Assembly: GCA_009909065.1 (NCBI GenBank)
Contig: JAAANZ010000031.1
Coordinates: forward strand, 1-64,000
DNA: 64,000 bases
Origin: Alphaproteobacteria bacterium
GTDB lineage: Bacteria > Pseudomonadota > Alphaproteobacteria > Caulobacterales > Hyphomonadaceae
Reading direction: 5' to 3'
In this document: piece after piece, positions 52,632 to 60,896 of the stretch
How the letters are laid out: the number at the start of each line of letters is the position of its first letter
How positions within the stretch are numbered: position 1 is the stretch's first letter
Program-made: the position numbers and the translations under genes
Notes under the pieces: generated by a model
Databases searched by the model: none
What the model was told of the DNA's origin: nothing
Seen by the model: the letters and a program-made list of their open reading frames with translations, nothing else

Positions 52632-54026
52632 TCAGAGGGGATGGGCCGGGTCGAACATGCTTTCGGGCATGTGAACGCCGCGCCGGTTCATCTCGTCGAG
52701 GAATTTCGGCCGGATGCCGGTGGCCCGGAAATGGCCGTGCACCTTGCCGTCATCATCGGTATGGGTGCGCTCGAAACGAAAGATCTCCTGCATCTGGACG
52801 ACCGGGCCCTCCATGCCGGTGATCTCGGCGATGGAGACGGTCTTGCGCGAGCCGTCCGACAGGCGCGTGGCCTGGACAATGAAATTCACTGCGGCGGCGA
52901 TCTGCCCGCGAATCGCGTCTTCGGAGATTTTCAGCCCGCCCATGGCCACCATCTGTTCCAGCCGGGTGATCGCATCGCGCGGATTGTTGGCATGGATCGT
53001 CGCCATCGAGCCTTCATGACCGGTGTTCATGGCCTGGAGCATGTCGAAGGCTTCCTCCGAACGCACCTCGCCGAGGATCACCCGGTCCGGGCGCATGCGC
53101 AGGGCATTCTTGACCAGTTCGCGCTGCTTGATCTCGCCCTTGCCCTCGATATTCGGGGGACGGGTCTCCATGCGCGCGACATGCGGCTGCATCAGCTGCA
53201 GTTCGGCGGCGTCCTCGATCGTGATCAGGCGTTCCTTGTGGCTGATCGAGGCCGACAGCGCATTGAGCAGCGTTGTCTTGCCCGAGCCGGTGCCCCCGGA
53301 AATGATGGTCGAGGCACGGCATTTCACAGCGCCCGAAATAAAGTCCGCCATGGCCTGCGGCAGGGCGCCGAAACCGACCAGCTTGTCGAGCGTCAGCGGG
53401 TTTTTCTTGAATTTGCGGATCGAAACGAGCGGCCCGTCGATCGCGATGGGCGAGATGGCGGCATTGAAGCGCGAACCATCCGTCAGGCGCGCATCGACCA
53501 GCGGCTGGCTCTCATCGACTCGGCGTCCGACAGCCGCCACGATCCGGTTCACGATGCGCAGGAGGTGGTCATTGTCGGCAAACCTGACCGGGGCAAGCTC
53601 CAGCTCGCCGCCGCGTTCGACATAGACCTGATGACAGCCATTGATCAGGATGTCGGCAATCGAATCGTCCTTGAGCAGGGGTTCGATCGGGCCAAGCCCC
53701 GTCATCTCGTCGAAGACGGCGTCCGCGAACGCGGTTTCCTCGGCCGCCGACAGCGCGATATCGTCCGCCCGGATGATCTCGAGGACCACCTGGCGGACCT
53801 GGCTGCGAAGCTGGGCTTCTTCCAGCCGTTCCATGGCCGACAGGTCGAGTTCGTCGATCAGCCGCGCATGAATGCGCAGCTTGGCTTCGAGCATCATCTC
53901 GTCCTTGTTGACCGCCGGCGCGGCGGGCGCGGCGGCCGGCTCTGCGGCGCCAGCGGCCTGGCTGGCCGCATCGGGCGTCTCCTGGGGCTCCGGCGGGCGC
54001 TCAAGCGTGCGCGTGAAGCGGCCCAT
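52632..54026 (-). CDS. cpaF: Tad pilus assembly ATPase CpaF/TadA
   Basis: A 464-residue secretion ATPase. A variable Ala/Pro-rich N-terminus (QAAGAAEPAAAPAAPA) precedes the N-terminal domain and catalytic domain with Walker A IISGGTGSGKTTLLNALSA, the aspartate box LITIEDAAELQL, Walker B RMRPDRVILGEVR and the His box TGHEGSMATIHANN. It powers pilin assembly and retraction. The real start is ATG 54026, overlapping the cpaE stop. The track joins it to cpaE as one 951-residue frame only because cpaE is frameshifted. A CpaE-CpaF fusion protein should not be assumed. Confidence 0.93.
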   Translation of the reverse strand: MGRFTRTLERPPEPQETPDAASQAAGAAEPAAAPAAPAVNKDEMMLEAKLRIHARLIDELDLSAMERLEEAQLRSQVRQVVLEIIRADDIALSAAEETAFADAVFDEMTGLGPIEPLLKDDSIADILINGCHQVYVERGGELELAPVRFADNDHLLRIVNRIVAAVGRRVDESQPLVDARLTDGSRFNAAISPIAIDGPLVSIRKFKKNPLTLDKLVGFGALPQAMADFISGAVKCRASTIISGGTGSGKTTLLNALSASISHKERLITIEDAAELQLMQPHVARMETRPPNIEGKGEIKQRELVKNALRMRPDRVILGEVRSEEAFDMLQAMNTGHEGSMATIHANNPRDAITRLEQMVAMGGLKISEDAIRGQIAAAVNFIVQATRLSDGSRKTVSIAEITGMEGPVVQMQEIFRFERTHTDDDGKVHGHFRATGIRPKFLDEMNRRGVHMPESMFDPAHPL

Positions 54027-55193
54027 CAGCGCCCTCCCCCGGCCGCGGCCCCGGCGGGCGATTGGCCGGCGGTGCAGGACGCCTCGATCAGTTCGCAGAC
54101 ATCCCTGACCAGCGGGCTCTTTTCCTTCACCTGCGCCACCGGCATGCCGAGATTGACGGCCATGCGCGCGGAGTCCCAGTCCGAGCGCACCGTGAAGTCG
54201 ATGCTGCGTGCTGCGGTGAATGGCCCGTTCGGCCTTTTCGATAGGAAAACTGTGGCGATGGCTGCGCTTGGCGAACATCCGGTTGAGAATGAGCCGCGCA
54301 GGCGTGGCCGCCTCGCGTATCACATCGACCTCCCGGCAGAGATCTGCCGCGGCGTGGAGGCTGGGGACAGTCAGCTCGCTGACGATAAAGACCTCGTCGG
54401 CCGCCGCCTGGATGGGCTGGGTCCAGGCGAGCTTGTGGCGCGGCAGATCGACAATGACATGATCGAACATGCTGCAGGCCACGTCGAGAAGCTGCAGGAT
54501 GCCGGCCTCGCTGGCCATCGTGTCGCCATCGGGATGGCGGGGCGGCGCGATCAGGCTGATCTGCTTCTCATGACGCCAGGTATAGACCCGCATGAGATTG
54601 GCATCTATGCGCTCGGGCGCGGCACAGACCGCCTCAAGGTCGAGCTTGGCCTGCCCGTCGAGATAGGAAGCGGCCATCCCGCAGGCGAGATTGAGGTCGA
54701 TCAGGCACACACCCTGCCTGCCCTCGCGCCGTGCCAGGGCGAATGCCGCTTCTATTGCCAGCGTCGTGACGCCCGCCCCGCCGACCGCACCGCGAAAAAC
54801 CCAGCAGGTCGATCCGTTGGTCGTCTCCCCGGCCGACGGCTGTTGCAGGTCGCGCGACAGCTGGCTGATCGTGTCGAGCAGTTCCTCGCGCGTGGCCGAC
54901 GAGGACAGCACATCCGAAGCGGCAAAGCGGAACAGCGCCCGAACCGCCTGGCCCGGCAGGTCATCGCCGACAACAACCATGGCGGCGTCGGGCCGGCGCA
55001 GCGCATAGGCTTCCAGAAGCGAGAGCGCCCCTTCGCAGCCATTGTCGATCACGACGACATGACCCGGCAGCTCACAGGTCGCCTCATTTCCCGGGATGTG
55101 CGAAAGGTCATGCGCCTGGGGGTATTCCTCGCGCACCGCGGCCACCGCCTCCGCGCGAAGATGCAGCGCAAGCTCTGGGAAAGGCCCGGCCAT
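54026..55193 (-). pseudogene. cpaE: Tad pilus localisation ATPase CpaE, frameshifted near the C-terminus
   Basis: CpaE is a receiver-plus-ParA/MinD-like protein that places the pilus at the cell pole. A receiver-like part (HVVVIDNGCEGALSLLEAYALRRPDAAMVVV) precedes the deviant Walker A in FRGAVGGAGVTTLAIEAAFALA. YLDGQAKLDLEAV, HVIVDLPRHKLAWTQPI and LILNRMFAKR follow. After EKAERAIHRS the frame is lost at a 7-bp tandem duplication (54202). With one copy removed the protein continues SIDFTVRSDWDSARMAVNLG and ends at TGA overlapping the cpaF ATG, 386 residues in all. As read, the shifted frame runs into cpaF. ATG 55193 overlaps the cpaD stop. Confidence 0.88.
54202..54215. repeat. 7-bp tandem duplication breaking cpaE
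   Basis: TGCTGCG occurs twice in direct succession. Deleting one copy restores AIHRSIDFTVRSDW in frame and separates cpaE from cpaF. Confidence 0.9.
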
Positions 55194-55450
55194 CAGTTCG
55201 TGCCCATCGGCTGGAGGTCCTCGCTCTTGCCGTCGCGAAGCGCGGCGACCGCCTGTCCGGCCCGCCCGCCGCTGCCGCCCTCGACGCCTTTCATGTTCAG
55301 CGCGTCCAGCGGGCGGATCGCCTGTTGGCGCAGATTGTGTTCGCTGGCCGCGCCCAGGATTGCGACATTTGCGGTCTCGCGGCTTGCGCATCCCGCCGCG
55401 GGAATCAGGGCCGCGACCAGGGCCAGCTTCATCAGTCGGGTCATTGTCAT
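55193..55450 (-). CDS. cpaD: Short CpaD-like pilus lipoprotein
   Basis: An 85-residue lipoprotein, with signal MKLALVAALIPAAGC (lipobox AAGC), then ANVAILGAASEHNLRQQAI and RPLDAL. The segment resembles the CpaD core that has an FGCAT-like patch followed by NL and RPLD. A GRAGQAVAALRDGKSEDL tail resembles the end of CpaD (R-x-V-x3-Y/L-R-x-G). Full CpaD proteins are near 200 residues, so this is a short form. Position between cpaC and cpaE, overlapping both by a few bases, supports the assignment more than sequence does. Confidence 0.6.
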   Translation of the reverse strand: MTMTRLMKLALVAALIPAAGCASRETANVAILGAASEHNLRQQAIRPLDALNMKGVEGGSGGRAGQAVAALRDGKSEDLQPMGTN

Positions 55451-56757
55451 CCTCTCGCTTCGTCTGTCTCACTGTCGGCCGGCTCACCGATCGAGCGGTT
55501 CAGGAGGAACATTTCCGCTTCGCTCGGCGCCTCGAAGCTCTGCAGCGGCGTGGCGAGCGCATCGACAGACGGCGCCGGCTGCACCAGGCGCGGCGTCACG
55601 ATGATGACCAGTTCGGTCTCCTTGCGCTGGTAGCGCCGCGAGGAGAACAGCGCCCCGATCACCGGCACATCCGAAAGCCAGGGCGTGTTGACCGCTTCAT
55701 TATTGAAAGAGTTCTGCAGCAGGCCGGCAATCGCGAAGGCCTGGCCATCGCGAAGTTCCACGGACGTATCGGCCCGGCGGACGGACAGGGCCGGAACGGT
55801 CACACCGGCCGAGCGGACCGCATTGCGATTGTCCAGCGAGCTGACCTCCGGGCGAACATGCAGGTTGATCAGGCCGTCGCCGAGAACGGTCGGCGTGAAC
55901 GCCAGGCTGACGCCGAATTCGCGGAACTGGATCGTCACCTCATCATCGCCATTGGCAACAGGGATCGGGAATTCGCCGCCGGCCAGGAAGCTCGCCGTGT
56001 CGCCGGACAGGGCGACGAGGTTGGGCTTGGCCAGCGTGCGCAGAACGCCCTTGGATTCCAGGGCATTCAGGCGGACATCGATATTCTCGGTGCCGACATT
56101 GGTGAATGTGGCAACGGCCTTGCCGGCAAGGCCCGAGACCAGCCCGCCTGCCGTGCCGCCGGTGACGTCATTGGCGTCGAACTGGGTACCGAATCCCAGC
56201 TCACGGATCCGGTCTCGCCCCGCCTCGACGAAGCGCACTTCCAGCATCACCTGCTGGCTTTCCACCGTGGTCAGGCCATTGGCGACACCGCCCGGCACAT
56301 GCCGCTCGGCCACTTTCAGGGCCATGTCGGCGGCCGCCGCCGTGGTCAGGCGCCCATCGAGAAAAATCCCGTCATGAACCGGATAGACCGTGATGTCCTC
56401 GCCCGGCAGGAGGCGGCCGAGATCGGCGCGCAGGGCGTCGAGCCCCATGGTCACTTCCAGGTCGATCATCTCCACCAACTCGCCTGCTTCGTCATAGAGC
56501 AGGATCGTGGTTTCGCCGGGCTTTTTCCCGCGCACGAAAAAGGAGCGGTTCGTCGTCACCATCGCCTCGGCGATCTGCGGATCGGACAGGACAATCATGG
56601 AAAACCCGGTCTCGGCCTCGACAACGGTCGACTTGCTCTTCTCAAGCGTCAGGACGGGCGCGCCCTCCTCGGCCTTCAGTTCCGTCCAGGCCCCGGCTGG
56701 CAGGGCGGATGCGGCGATGGCGACGAGCGCGATGCAAAGGGTGAAGAACTGTCTCAT
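55447..56757 (-). CDS. cpaC: Tad pilus outer-membrane secretin CpaC
   Basis: A 436-residue secretin. A signal peptide (FTLCIALVAIAASALPAGA) precedes the N-domain LEKSKSTVVEAETGFSMIVLSDPQIAEAMV, a BON-like region (VYPVHDGIFLDGRLTTAAAA) and the secretin domain (QVMLEVRFVEAGRDRIRELGFG; LAKPNLVALSGDTASFLAGGEFPIPVANG; INLHVRPEVSSLDNRNAV; LSDVPVIGALF). It forms the pore for the pilus. The end tail is LLNRSIGEPADSETDEARG. It overlaps cpaB and cpaD by four bases each. Confidence 0.93.
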   Translation of the reverse strand: MRQFFTLCIALVAIAASALPAGAWTELKAEEGAPVLTLEKSKSTVVEAETGFSMIVLSDPQIAEAMVTTNRSFFVRGKKPGETTILLYDEAGELVEMIDLEVTMGLDALRADLGRLLPGEDITVYPVHDGIFLDGRLTTAAAADMALKVAERHVPGGVANGLTTVESQQVMLEVRFVEAGRDRIRELGFGTQFDANDVTGGTAGGLVSGLAGKAVATFTNVGTENIDVRLNALESKGVLRTLAKPNLVALSGDTASFLAGGEFPIPVANGDDEVTIQFREFGVSLAFTPTVLGDGLINLHVRPEVSSLDNRNAVRSAGVTVPALSVRRADTSVELRDGQAFAIAGLLQNSFNNEAVNTPWLSDVPVIGALFSSRRYQRKETELVIIVTPRLVQPAPSVDALATPLQSFEAPSEAEMFLLNRSIGEPADSETDEARG

Positions 56758-57707
56758 GAGGCGGCTCCCTCGCCGGCCACGGGTGTCTCGACGGTCTGTT
56801 TTTCCGTGCCGTGCACGACGTCGATCTCGGTGCGCGCAGCCGGGCGCGGCTTCGGTGTCGGCGCGCGGGCCGGGACAGCGCGCTTGACCCGGCGCGGCTC
56901 GGGGGCCGGGCGGCTCGCCGTCCTGCTGGTCCTGACAGGCTTCGGCTCGGGCGCCTCGCGGTCATCGGCGTCCTCGGCCTTTTCCAGTTTCCTCGCCTCG
57001 TCATCGCCGATCAGGGCCAGCCCGAGCTGGCTGTCGCGCGCGGCCGAGGTCACCTTGAGTACCTCATCCTCGCTGAGCGCGAGTGTGACCGTGCGCGAGG
57101 GCATGGCGCCCTCGGCATGGGCCTCGAAATTCTGGTCCACGGCCAGGACCTGCACGCCTTTCAGAAGCGGCTCAGCCTCAAAGGCATCCGGCCCCTCGCC
57201 GCCCGGATTGGGTTCGAAAACATTGATGTCGACCCGGTTGCCCGGCAACACGAAACCCGCCACGCCGGTTTCCAGGGTCACCGAAATGGATGCAGCCCGC
57301 TTGCCTTCGGGAATGTCCTGGGCCAGGTAGCGGCGCGGCGGCTGATAAGCGAGCTTGGCCGGCAGGATCGGCTCGCCCGCCGCGATGAATCCGCGCGCGA
57401 CCGGCATGGCCCCGTCTTGCGGCGCCAGCTGGGAAGCATCTTCGAGCGGATCGGGAAGCCCCGCCGCGAGCGGCCACTCTCCGGCTTCAACAAGGTCGGC
57501 TGTCACCATCATGCCGGTCTCGATATCGCTGCGCGCGACGAGAACCGGCTGCATGGCCGGCGCCTTTTCGACAGCCGGCCGGGTGGGCGCAGCCTGCGTC
57601 GCACCGGCCTTCTCCGATTCGGGAAAAAGCCAGCCGCGCCCGATAACCAGGGCGGCCACGCCCAGAAGAAGCGACACGCCGAGACTGATGATTGGTGCGA
57701 GTTTCAT
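56754..57707 (-). CDS. cpaB: Tad pilus assembly protein CpaB/RcpC
   Basis: A 317-residue periplasmic pilus assembly protein with one N-terminal helix (IISLGVSLLLGVAALVIGRGWLF), a SAF domain (PVLVARSDIETGMMVTADLVEAGEWP; GFIAAGEPILPAKLA) and the CpaB core RAASISVTLETGVAGFVLPGNRVDINVF. A basic Pro-rich tail (RTSRTASRPAPEPRRVKR) ends it. First gene of the cluster here; no pilin or prepilin peptidase gene lies upstream. ATG 57707 follows CAGGGG nine bases away, and a short palindrome (57722-57738) sits just before that. Confidence 0.88.
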   Translation of the reverse strand: MKLAPIISLGVSLLLGVAALVIGRGWLFPESEKAGATQAAPTRPAVEKAPAMQPVLVARSDIETGMMVTADLVEAGEWPLAAGLPDPLEDASQLAPQDGAMPVARGFIAAGEPILPAKLAYQPPRRYLAQDIPEGKRAASISVTLETGVAGFVLPGNRVDINVFEPNPGGEGPDAFEAEPLLKGVQVLAVDQNFEAHAEGAMPSRTVTLALSEDEVLKVTSAARDSQLGLALIGDDEARKLEKAEDADDREAPEPKPVRTSRTASRPAPEPRRVKRAVPARAPTPKPRPAARTEIDVVHGTEKQTVETPVAGEGAAS

Positions 57708-57721
57708 TCTAAAAGCCCCTG

Positions 57722-57738
57722 ATCCGAATGCTTCGGAT
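57722..57738 (-). promoter_or_regulatory. Palindrome in the cpaB leader
   Basis: ATCCGAA-TGC-TTCGGAT is a perfect 7-bp inverted repeat ending 14 bases before the cpaB start codon, just upstream of the CAGGGG ribosome binding site. It could be an operator or an RNA hairpin near the ribosome binding site. No T tract follows directly. Confidence 0.35.
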
Positions 57739-57802
57739 GTCTTTCATCCCACTCGGCTAGCATTGCGGGCATAAGGCATGCTGAAACCGACGCGTGAAAA
57801 CT

Positions 57803-57831
57803 TTGAAACCGGACGCAGACCCTGTTAATAA
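57803..57831 (+). promoter_or_regulatory. Sigma-70 promoter of the lipid A operon
   Basis: TTGAAA (57803-57808) and TAATAA (57826-57831), 17 bases apart, the best consensus match noticed in the window. Transcription from about 57838 rules out the earlier start codons (57794 GTG, 57833 ATG) of the DUF374 gene and favours ATG 57893. Confidence 0.65.
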
Positions 57832-57892
57832 AATGACTGGACCCTTTCGGGCGGGGCTGGCCGCAAGTCGCAGAAGCCTTATAACCGCCGCC

Positions 57893-58636
57893 ATGAAACC
57901 GCTCCTGAGATCCGCGCCCGTCAGCCGCGTTATCGGCCTCCTCGTCTGGGGCTGGATGGTATTGATCAACCGCACGACACGGTGGAGCGTCGAGGGCGAC
58001 GAGACCGCCCGCGCCGCCTTTTCCGCGGGAAACGGGGTCGTCGTGGCGGCCTGGCATTCGCGGATCATGCTGCTGCCCGCCGGATGGGTGCGGATGATGC
58101 GTCACTGGCCGGGACGGCGCGCACCGGGGGCCATGCTCATTTCGCTTTCTCCCGACGGCGAACCCGTCAACCATGCGATCGCGCATCTCGGGCTGCAATC
58201 GATCCGTGGATCCAAGACCAACAAGAAGAAGCGTGACAAGAACAAGGGCGGAGCGCGCGCGATTGCCGAAGCCGTCCAGCTCCTGCGGGCCGGCGGCGCG
58301 CTGTGCATCACTCCCGACGGTCCGCGCGGTCCTGCCGGCGAGGTGAGCCTCGGCGCCGTCCTGATGGCGCAGCGCTCGGGCGCGCCCCTGCTGCCCTATG
58401 CCCTGTCGGTCAGCCATGCCCGGCGCCTGAAAACCTGGGACCGTTTCATCCTGCCCTTTCCCTTCGCCCGCGGCGCCATCGTTTTCGGCCCGCCCGTCCA
58501 CCCGGCCGCCGGAAAGCGCCCGCAGGACCTTCAGGCCGAATTGCAGGCCGGTCTGGATGAGGCGACACGCCGCGCCGACACGCTGGTCGCCGCGCCCGCG
58601 CGCCGCGACGGGCGCCGGCTGAGGGATGCGGCATGA
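57893..58636 (+). CDS. DUF374 lysophospholipid acyltransferase-like protein
   Basis: A 247-residue membrane-associated protein of the LPLAT-like DUF374 family: VIGLLVWGWMVLINRTTRW, WHSRIMLLPAGW (acyltransferase His block), MLISLSPDGEPVNHAIAHLGL, then RAGGALCITPDGPRGPAGEVSLG, the family signature. It lies in the lipid A gene cluster. A role in acylation or LPS maturation is likely, but no activity is firmly established. The track start at 57794 lies upstream of the promoter -10 element, so ATG 57893 (MKPLLRSAP) is chosen. It overlaps waaA by four bases. Confidence 0.82.
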   Translation: MKPLLRSAPVSRVIGLLVWGWMVLINRTTRWSVEGDETARAAFSAGNGVVVAAWHSRIMLLPAGWVRMMRHWPGRRAPGAMLISLSPDGEPVNHAIAHLGLQSIRGSKTNKKKRDKNKGGARAIAEAVQLLRAGGALCITPDGPRGPAGEVSLGAVLMAQRSGAPLLPYALSVSHARRLKTWDRFILPFPFARGAIVFGPPVHPAAGKRPQDLQAELQAGLDEATRRADTLVAAPARRDGRRLRDAA

Positions 58637-59904
58637 GGCTTGGAGACGGCCTCTACAAAGCGGCCACAGCATCCCTTTCACCGTTTGCCGGGGCCCTGAT
58701 ACGCCGGCGCGTCCGCCGCGGTCGGGAAGCCCCCGAACGGATGCACGAGCGCCATGCCCGCGCGCTGCCTGCCCGTCCCGACGGGCCGCTGGCATGGCTG
58801 CACGGGGCAAGCATCGGCGAGAGCCTCATGCTCCTGGAACTCGGCAAATCCCTGCAGGCCCGCCATCCGGGCCTCGAACTGCTCCTGACCAGCCAGACCC
58901 GCACCTCGGCCGACCTGCTCGCGGCCCGCCTGCCCGACAATGCCGTCCACCAGATGGCCCCGATCGACACACCAGCGCGGGCAAGGCGGTTCGTCGGCCA
59001 CTGGCGCCCCGATCTCGCGGTCATGGCCGAAGGCGAAATCTGGCCGAATCTCCTGAAGGAGTGCCGGGCGGCCGGCGTGACCACGGCTCTTATCAATGCC
59101 CGGATGACTGCGAAAAGCCTGAATGCCTGGTCGCGATGGCCGGCCACGGCGCGGCATGTCTTCCGCCGTTTCGACCTCATCATCGCCGCCGACGAGACCA
59201 CGGCGAGCCGGCTTGGCAAACTGTCCGGTCGCACGATCGCCGCTCCGGGGAACCTCAAGGCCGCCCTGCCCCCGCCTCCGGCCGATGCCGCGCAGCTTGC
59301 CGGCCTGCGGGCGGATTTCGTCGCCGGGCGGACCTGTCTTGTCGCCGCATCCACGCATCCCGGCGAGGAGGCCCTTGTCATCGAGGCCATGGAGCGGGCC
59401 TCGCCCCGCTGCGCCCTCATCCTGGCCCCGCGCCATCCCGAGCGGGGCAGCGAACTTGCCAGCCTCTGCCGGGCCCGCGGTTTCGACACCGCGCAGCGCT
59501 CGAAAGGCGAAGTGCCCGGTGCCGGCACCGCGATCCTGCTCGCCGATACGCTCGGCGAACTTGGCCTGTGGTACCAGCTCGCCGATCTTGTCTATCTGGG
59601 CGGAGGTCATGCCGGAGGCGTCGGCGGGCACAACCCGCTCGAGCCGGTCCGGCTCGGCCGTCCCGTGATCTCCGGCCCGGACGTGTTCAATTTTGCCGAG
59701 ACCATGGCGCGCCTGTCGCGGGAAGGCGGGCTGCACCTCGTCAGTGCGAAGGCGCTGCCCGAGCGCCTCAGTGCCGCCCTGGCCTGCGGGCTCGCACCGC
59801 CGCCCGATACGCTTCTGCGCGCGCTGGACGAGGAAGCCGCCGCGCCGATGACCCACACGCTCGACGCCCTTGGCGAAAGGCTCGCCGAGAGGGGGATCCG
59901 ATGA
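58633..59904 (+). CDS. waaA: 3-deoxy-D-manno-octulosonic acid (Kdo) transferase
   Basis: A 423-residue GT30 glycosyltransferase attaching Kdo to lipid IVA at the inner membrane. Motifs are WLHGASIGESLMLLELGKSL, LTSQTRTSADLLAARL, MAEGEIWPNLLKECRAAG, LINARMTAKSLNAWSRW, ASTHPGEEALVIEAM (for the second nucleotide-binding half) and GGHAGGVGGHNPLEPVRLG. These are the WaaA signatures. The N-terminal hydrophobic part is short. It overlaps the DUF374 and lpxK genes by four bases each, so the operon is translationally coupled. Confidence 0.95.
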   Translation: MRLGDGLYKAATASLSPFAGALIRRRVRRGREAPERMHERHARALPARPDGPLAWLHGASIGESLMLLELGKSLQARHPGLELLLTSQTRTSADLLAARLPDNAVHQMAPIDTPARARRFVGHWRPDLAVMAEGEIWPNLLKECRAAGVTTALINARMTAKSLNAWSRWPATARHVFRRFDLIIAADETTASRLGKLSGRTIAAPGNLKAALPPPPADAAQLAGLRADFVAGRTCLVAASTHPGEEALVIEAMERASPRCALILAPRHPERGSELASLCRARGFDTAQRSKGEVPGAGTAILLADTLGELGLWYQLADLVYLGGGHAGGVGGHNPLEPVRLGRPVISGPDVFNFAETMARLSREGGLHLVSAKALPERLSAALACGLAPPPDTLLRALDEEAAAPMTHTLDALGERLAERGIR

Positions 59905-60896
59905 AGCCGCCGTATTTCTGGTCATCCGAGCTCGATCCGAAGTCACGCGAGGCCGCGCCTGTCACGCGCGCCCTGCTCACCCCGGTTTCAGCGCTGTATG
60001 GCGCTGCGCTCGGCTGGAAACTGGCACGCGCCCAGCCGCATCGCGCCGGTCCCGGCGTGATCTGCGTGGGCAATCTCACTGTCGGGGGCGTCGGCAAGAC
60101 CCCGGTCGTCGCCGCGATCCGGGCCCGCCTTGCCGGGCTGGGACTGCGCGCGGCGAGCCTGTCGCGCGGATATGGCGGGCGGCTCAAGGGACCGCTGCGC
60201 ATAGACCCGGCCCGTCATGACGCAGGCGATGTCGGAGACGAACCCGTCATGCTGGCCGCGGGCGGCGAGGCCTGGATCAGCCGTGACCGCCCGACCGGGG
60301 CCGAGGCCATGGACGCGGCCGGTGTCGAGGTTCTGGTCATGGATGACGGACACCAGAATCCCAGCCTGCACAAGGATCTTTCGATCCTGGTGATTGATGC
60401 CGGCGCCCCGTTCGGCAATGGCCACCTTCTGCCCAAGGGGCCGCTGCGCGAGCCTGTCGCGCGCGGGCTCGCCCGCTGCGACGCGATCGTGCTGATGGGC
60501 GAGGGCGCCTGCCCGGACACGGTCTCCGCCGCGGGCCGCCCGGTCCTGCGCGCACGGCTTGAGCCCCGACTTGCCCCGCCGCCCGGCGCGCTGGTCGCCT
60601 TTGCCGGCATCGGCCGGCCGCAGAAATTCTTCGACAGTCTCGCCGCTGCCGGGGCCGAGCTATCGGAAACCGTGCCTTATCCCGACCACCATGCCTATTC
60701 TGCCAAAGAGACCGACTGGCTGGAACGCCTGGCCGGCGAGCGGGGCGCCCGGCTGGTGACGACGGAAAAGGATCATGTCCGCCTTGACGGGCAGATGCGC
60801 GAGCGGGTGCTTGCCTGGCCGGTCGAAGCGTGTTTCGAGGACGACGCGGCGCTCGACGCGCTGCTTGCGCCGTTTGCCGATCGCCGAACGCCATGA
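59901..60896 (+). CDS. lpxK: Tetraacyldisaccharide 4'-kinase
   Basis: A 331-residue kinase phosphorylating the 4' position of the lipid A disaccharide. It has the N-terminal PPYFWSSELDPKSREAAPVTRALLTPVSALYG membrane-contact helix, the P-loop CVGNLTVGGVGKTPVV, the second signature LSRGYGGRLKGPLRI, VMDDGHQNPSLHKDLSILVID (catalytic Asp and His) and AFAGIGRPQKFFDSL in the C-terminal domain. Normal length. It overlaps waaA and the following acyltransferase gene by four bases. Confidence 0.95.
   Translation: MKPPYFWSSELDPKSREAAPVTRALLTPVSALYGAALGWKLARAQPHRAGPGVICVGNLTVGGVGKTPVVAAIRARLAGLGLRAASLSRGYGGRLKGPLRIDPARHDAGDVGDEPVMLAAGGEAWISRDRPTGAEAMDAAGVEVLVMDDGHQNPSLHKDLSILVIDAGAPFGNGHLLPKGPLREPVARGLARCDAIVLMGEGACPDTVSAAGRPVLRARLEPRLAPPPGALVAFAGIGRPQKFFDSLAAAGAELSETVPYPDHHAYSAKETDWLERLAGERGARLVTTEKDHVRLDGQMRERVLAWPVEACFEDDAALDALLAPFADRRTP

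Noticed and set aside
52632-55193. A genuine CpaE-CpaF fusion protein
   Set aside because: The joining segment is out-of-frame cpaE sequence; the correct cpaE end overlaps the cpaF start in the usual way.
52575-55604. 1009-residue plus-strand ORF
   Set aside because: It is antisense to tadB/cpaF/cpaE, whose proteins have full family motifs. It is rich in His, Arg, Gly and Asp with no recognisable domain, as expected from reversed GC-rich codons.
55096-57330. 744-residue plus-strand ORF
   Set aside because: Antisense to cpaD, cpaC and cpaB; no motif and no ribosome binding site.
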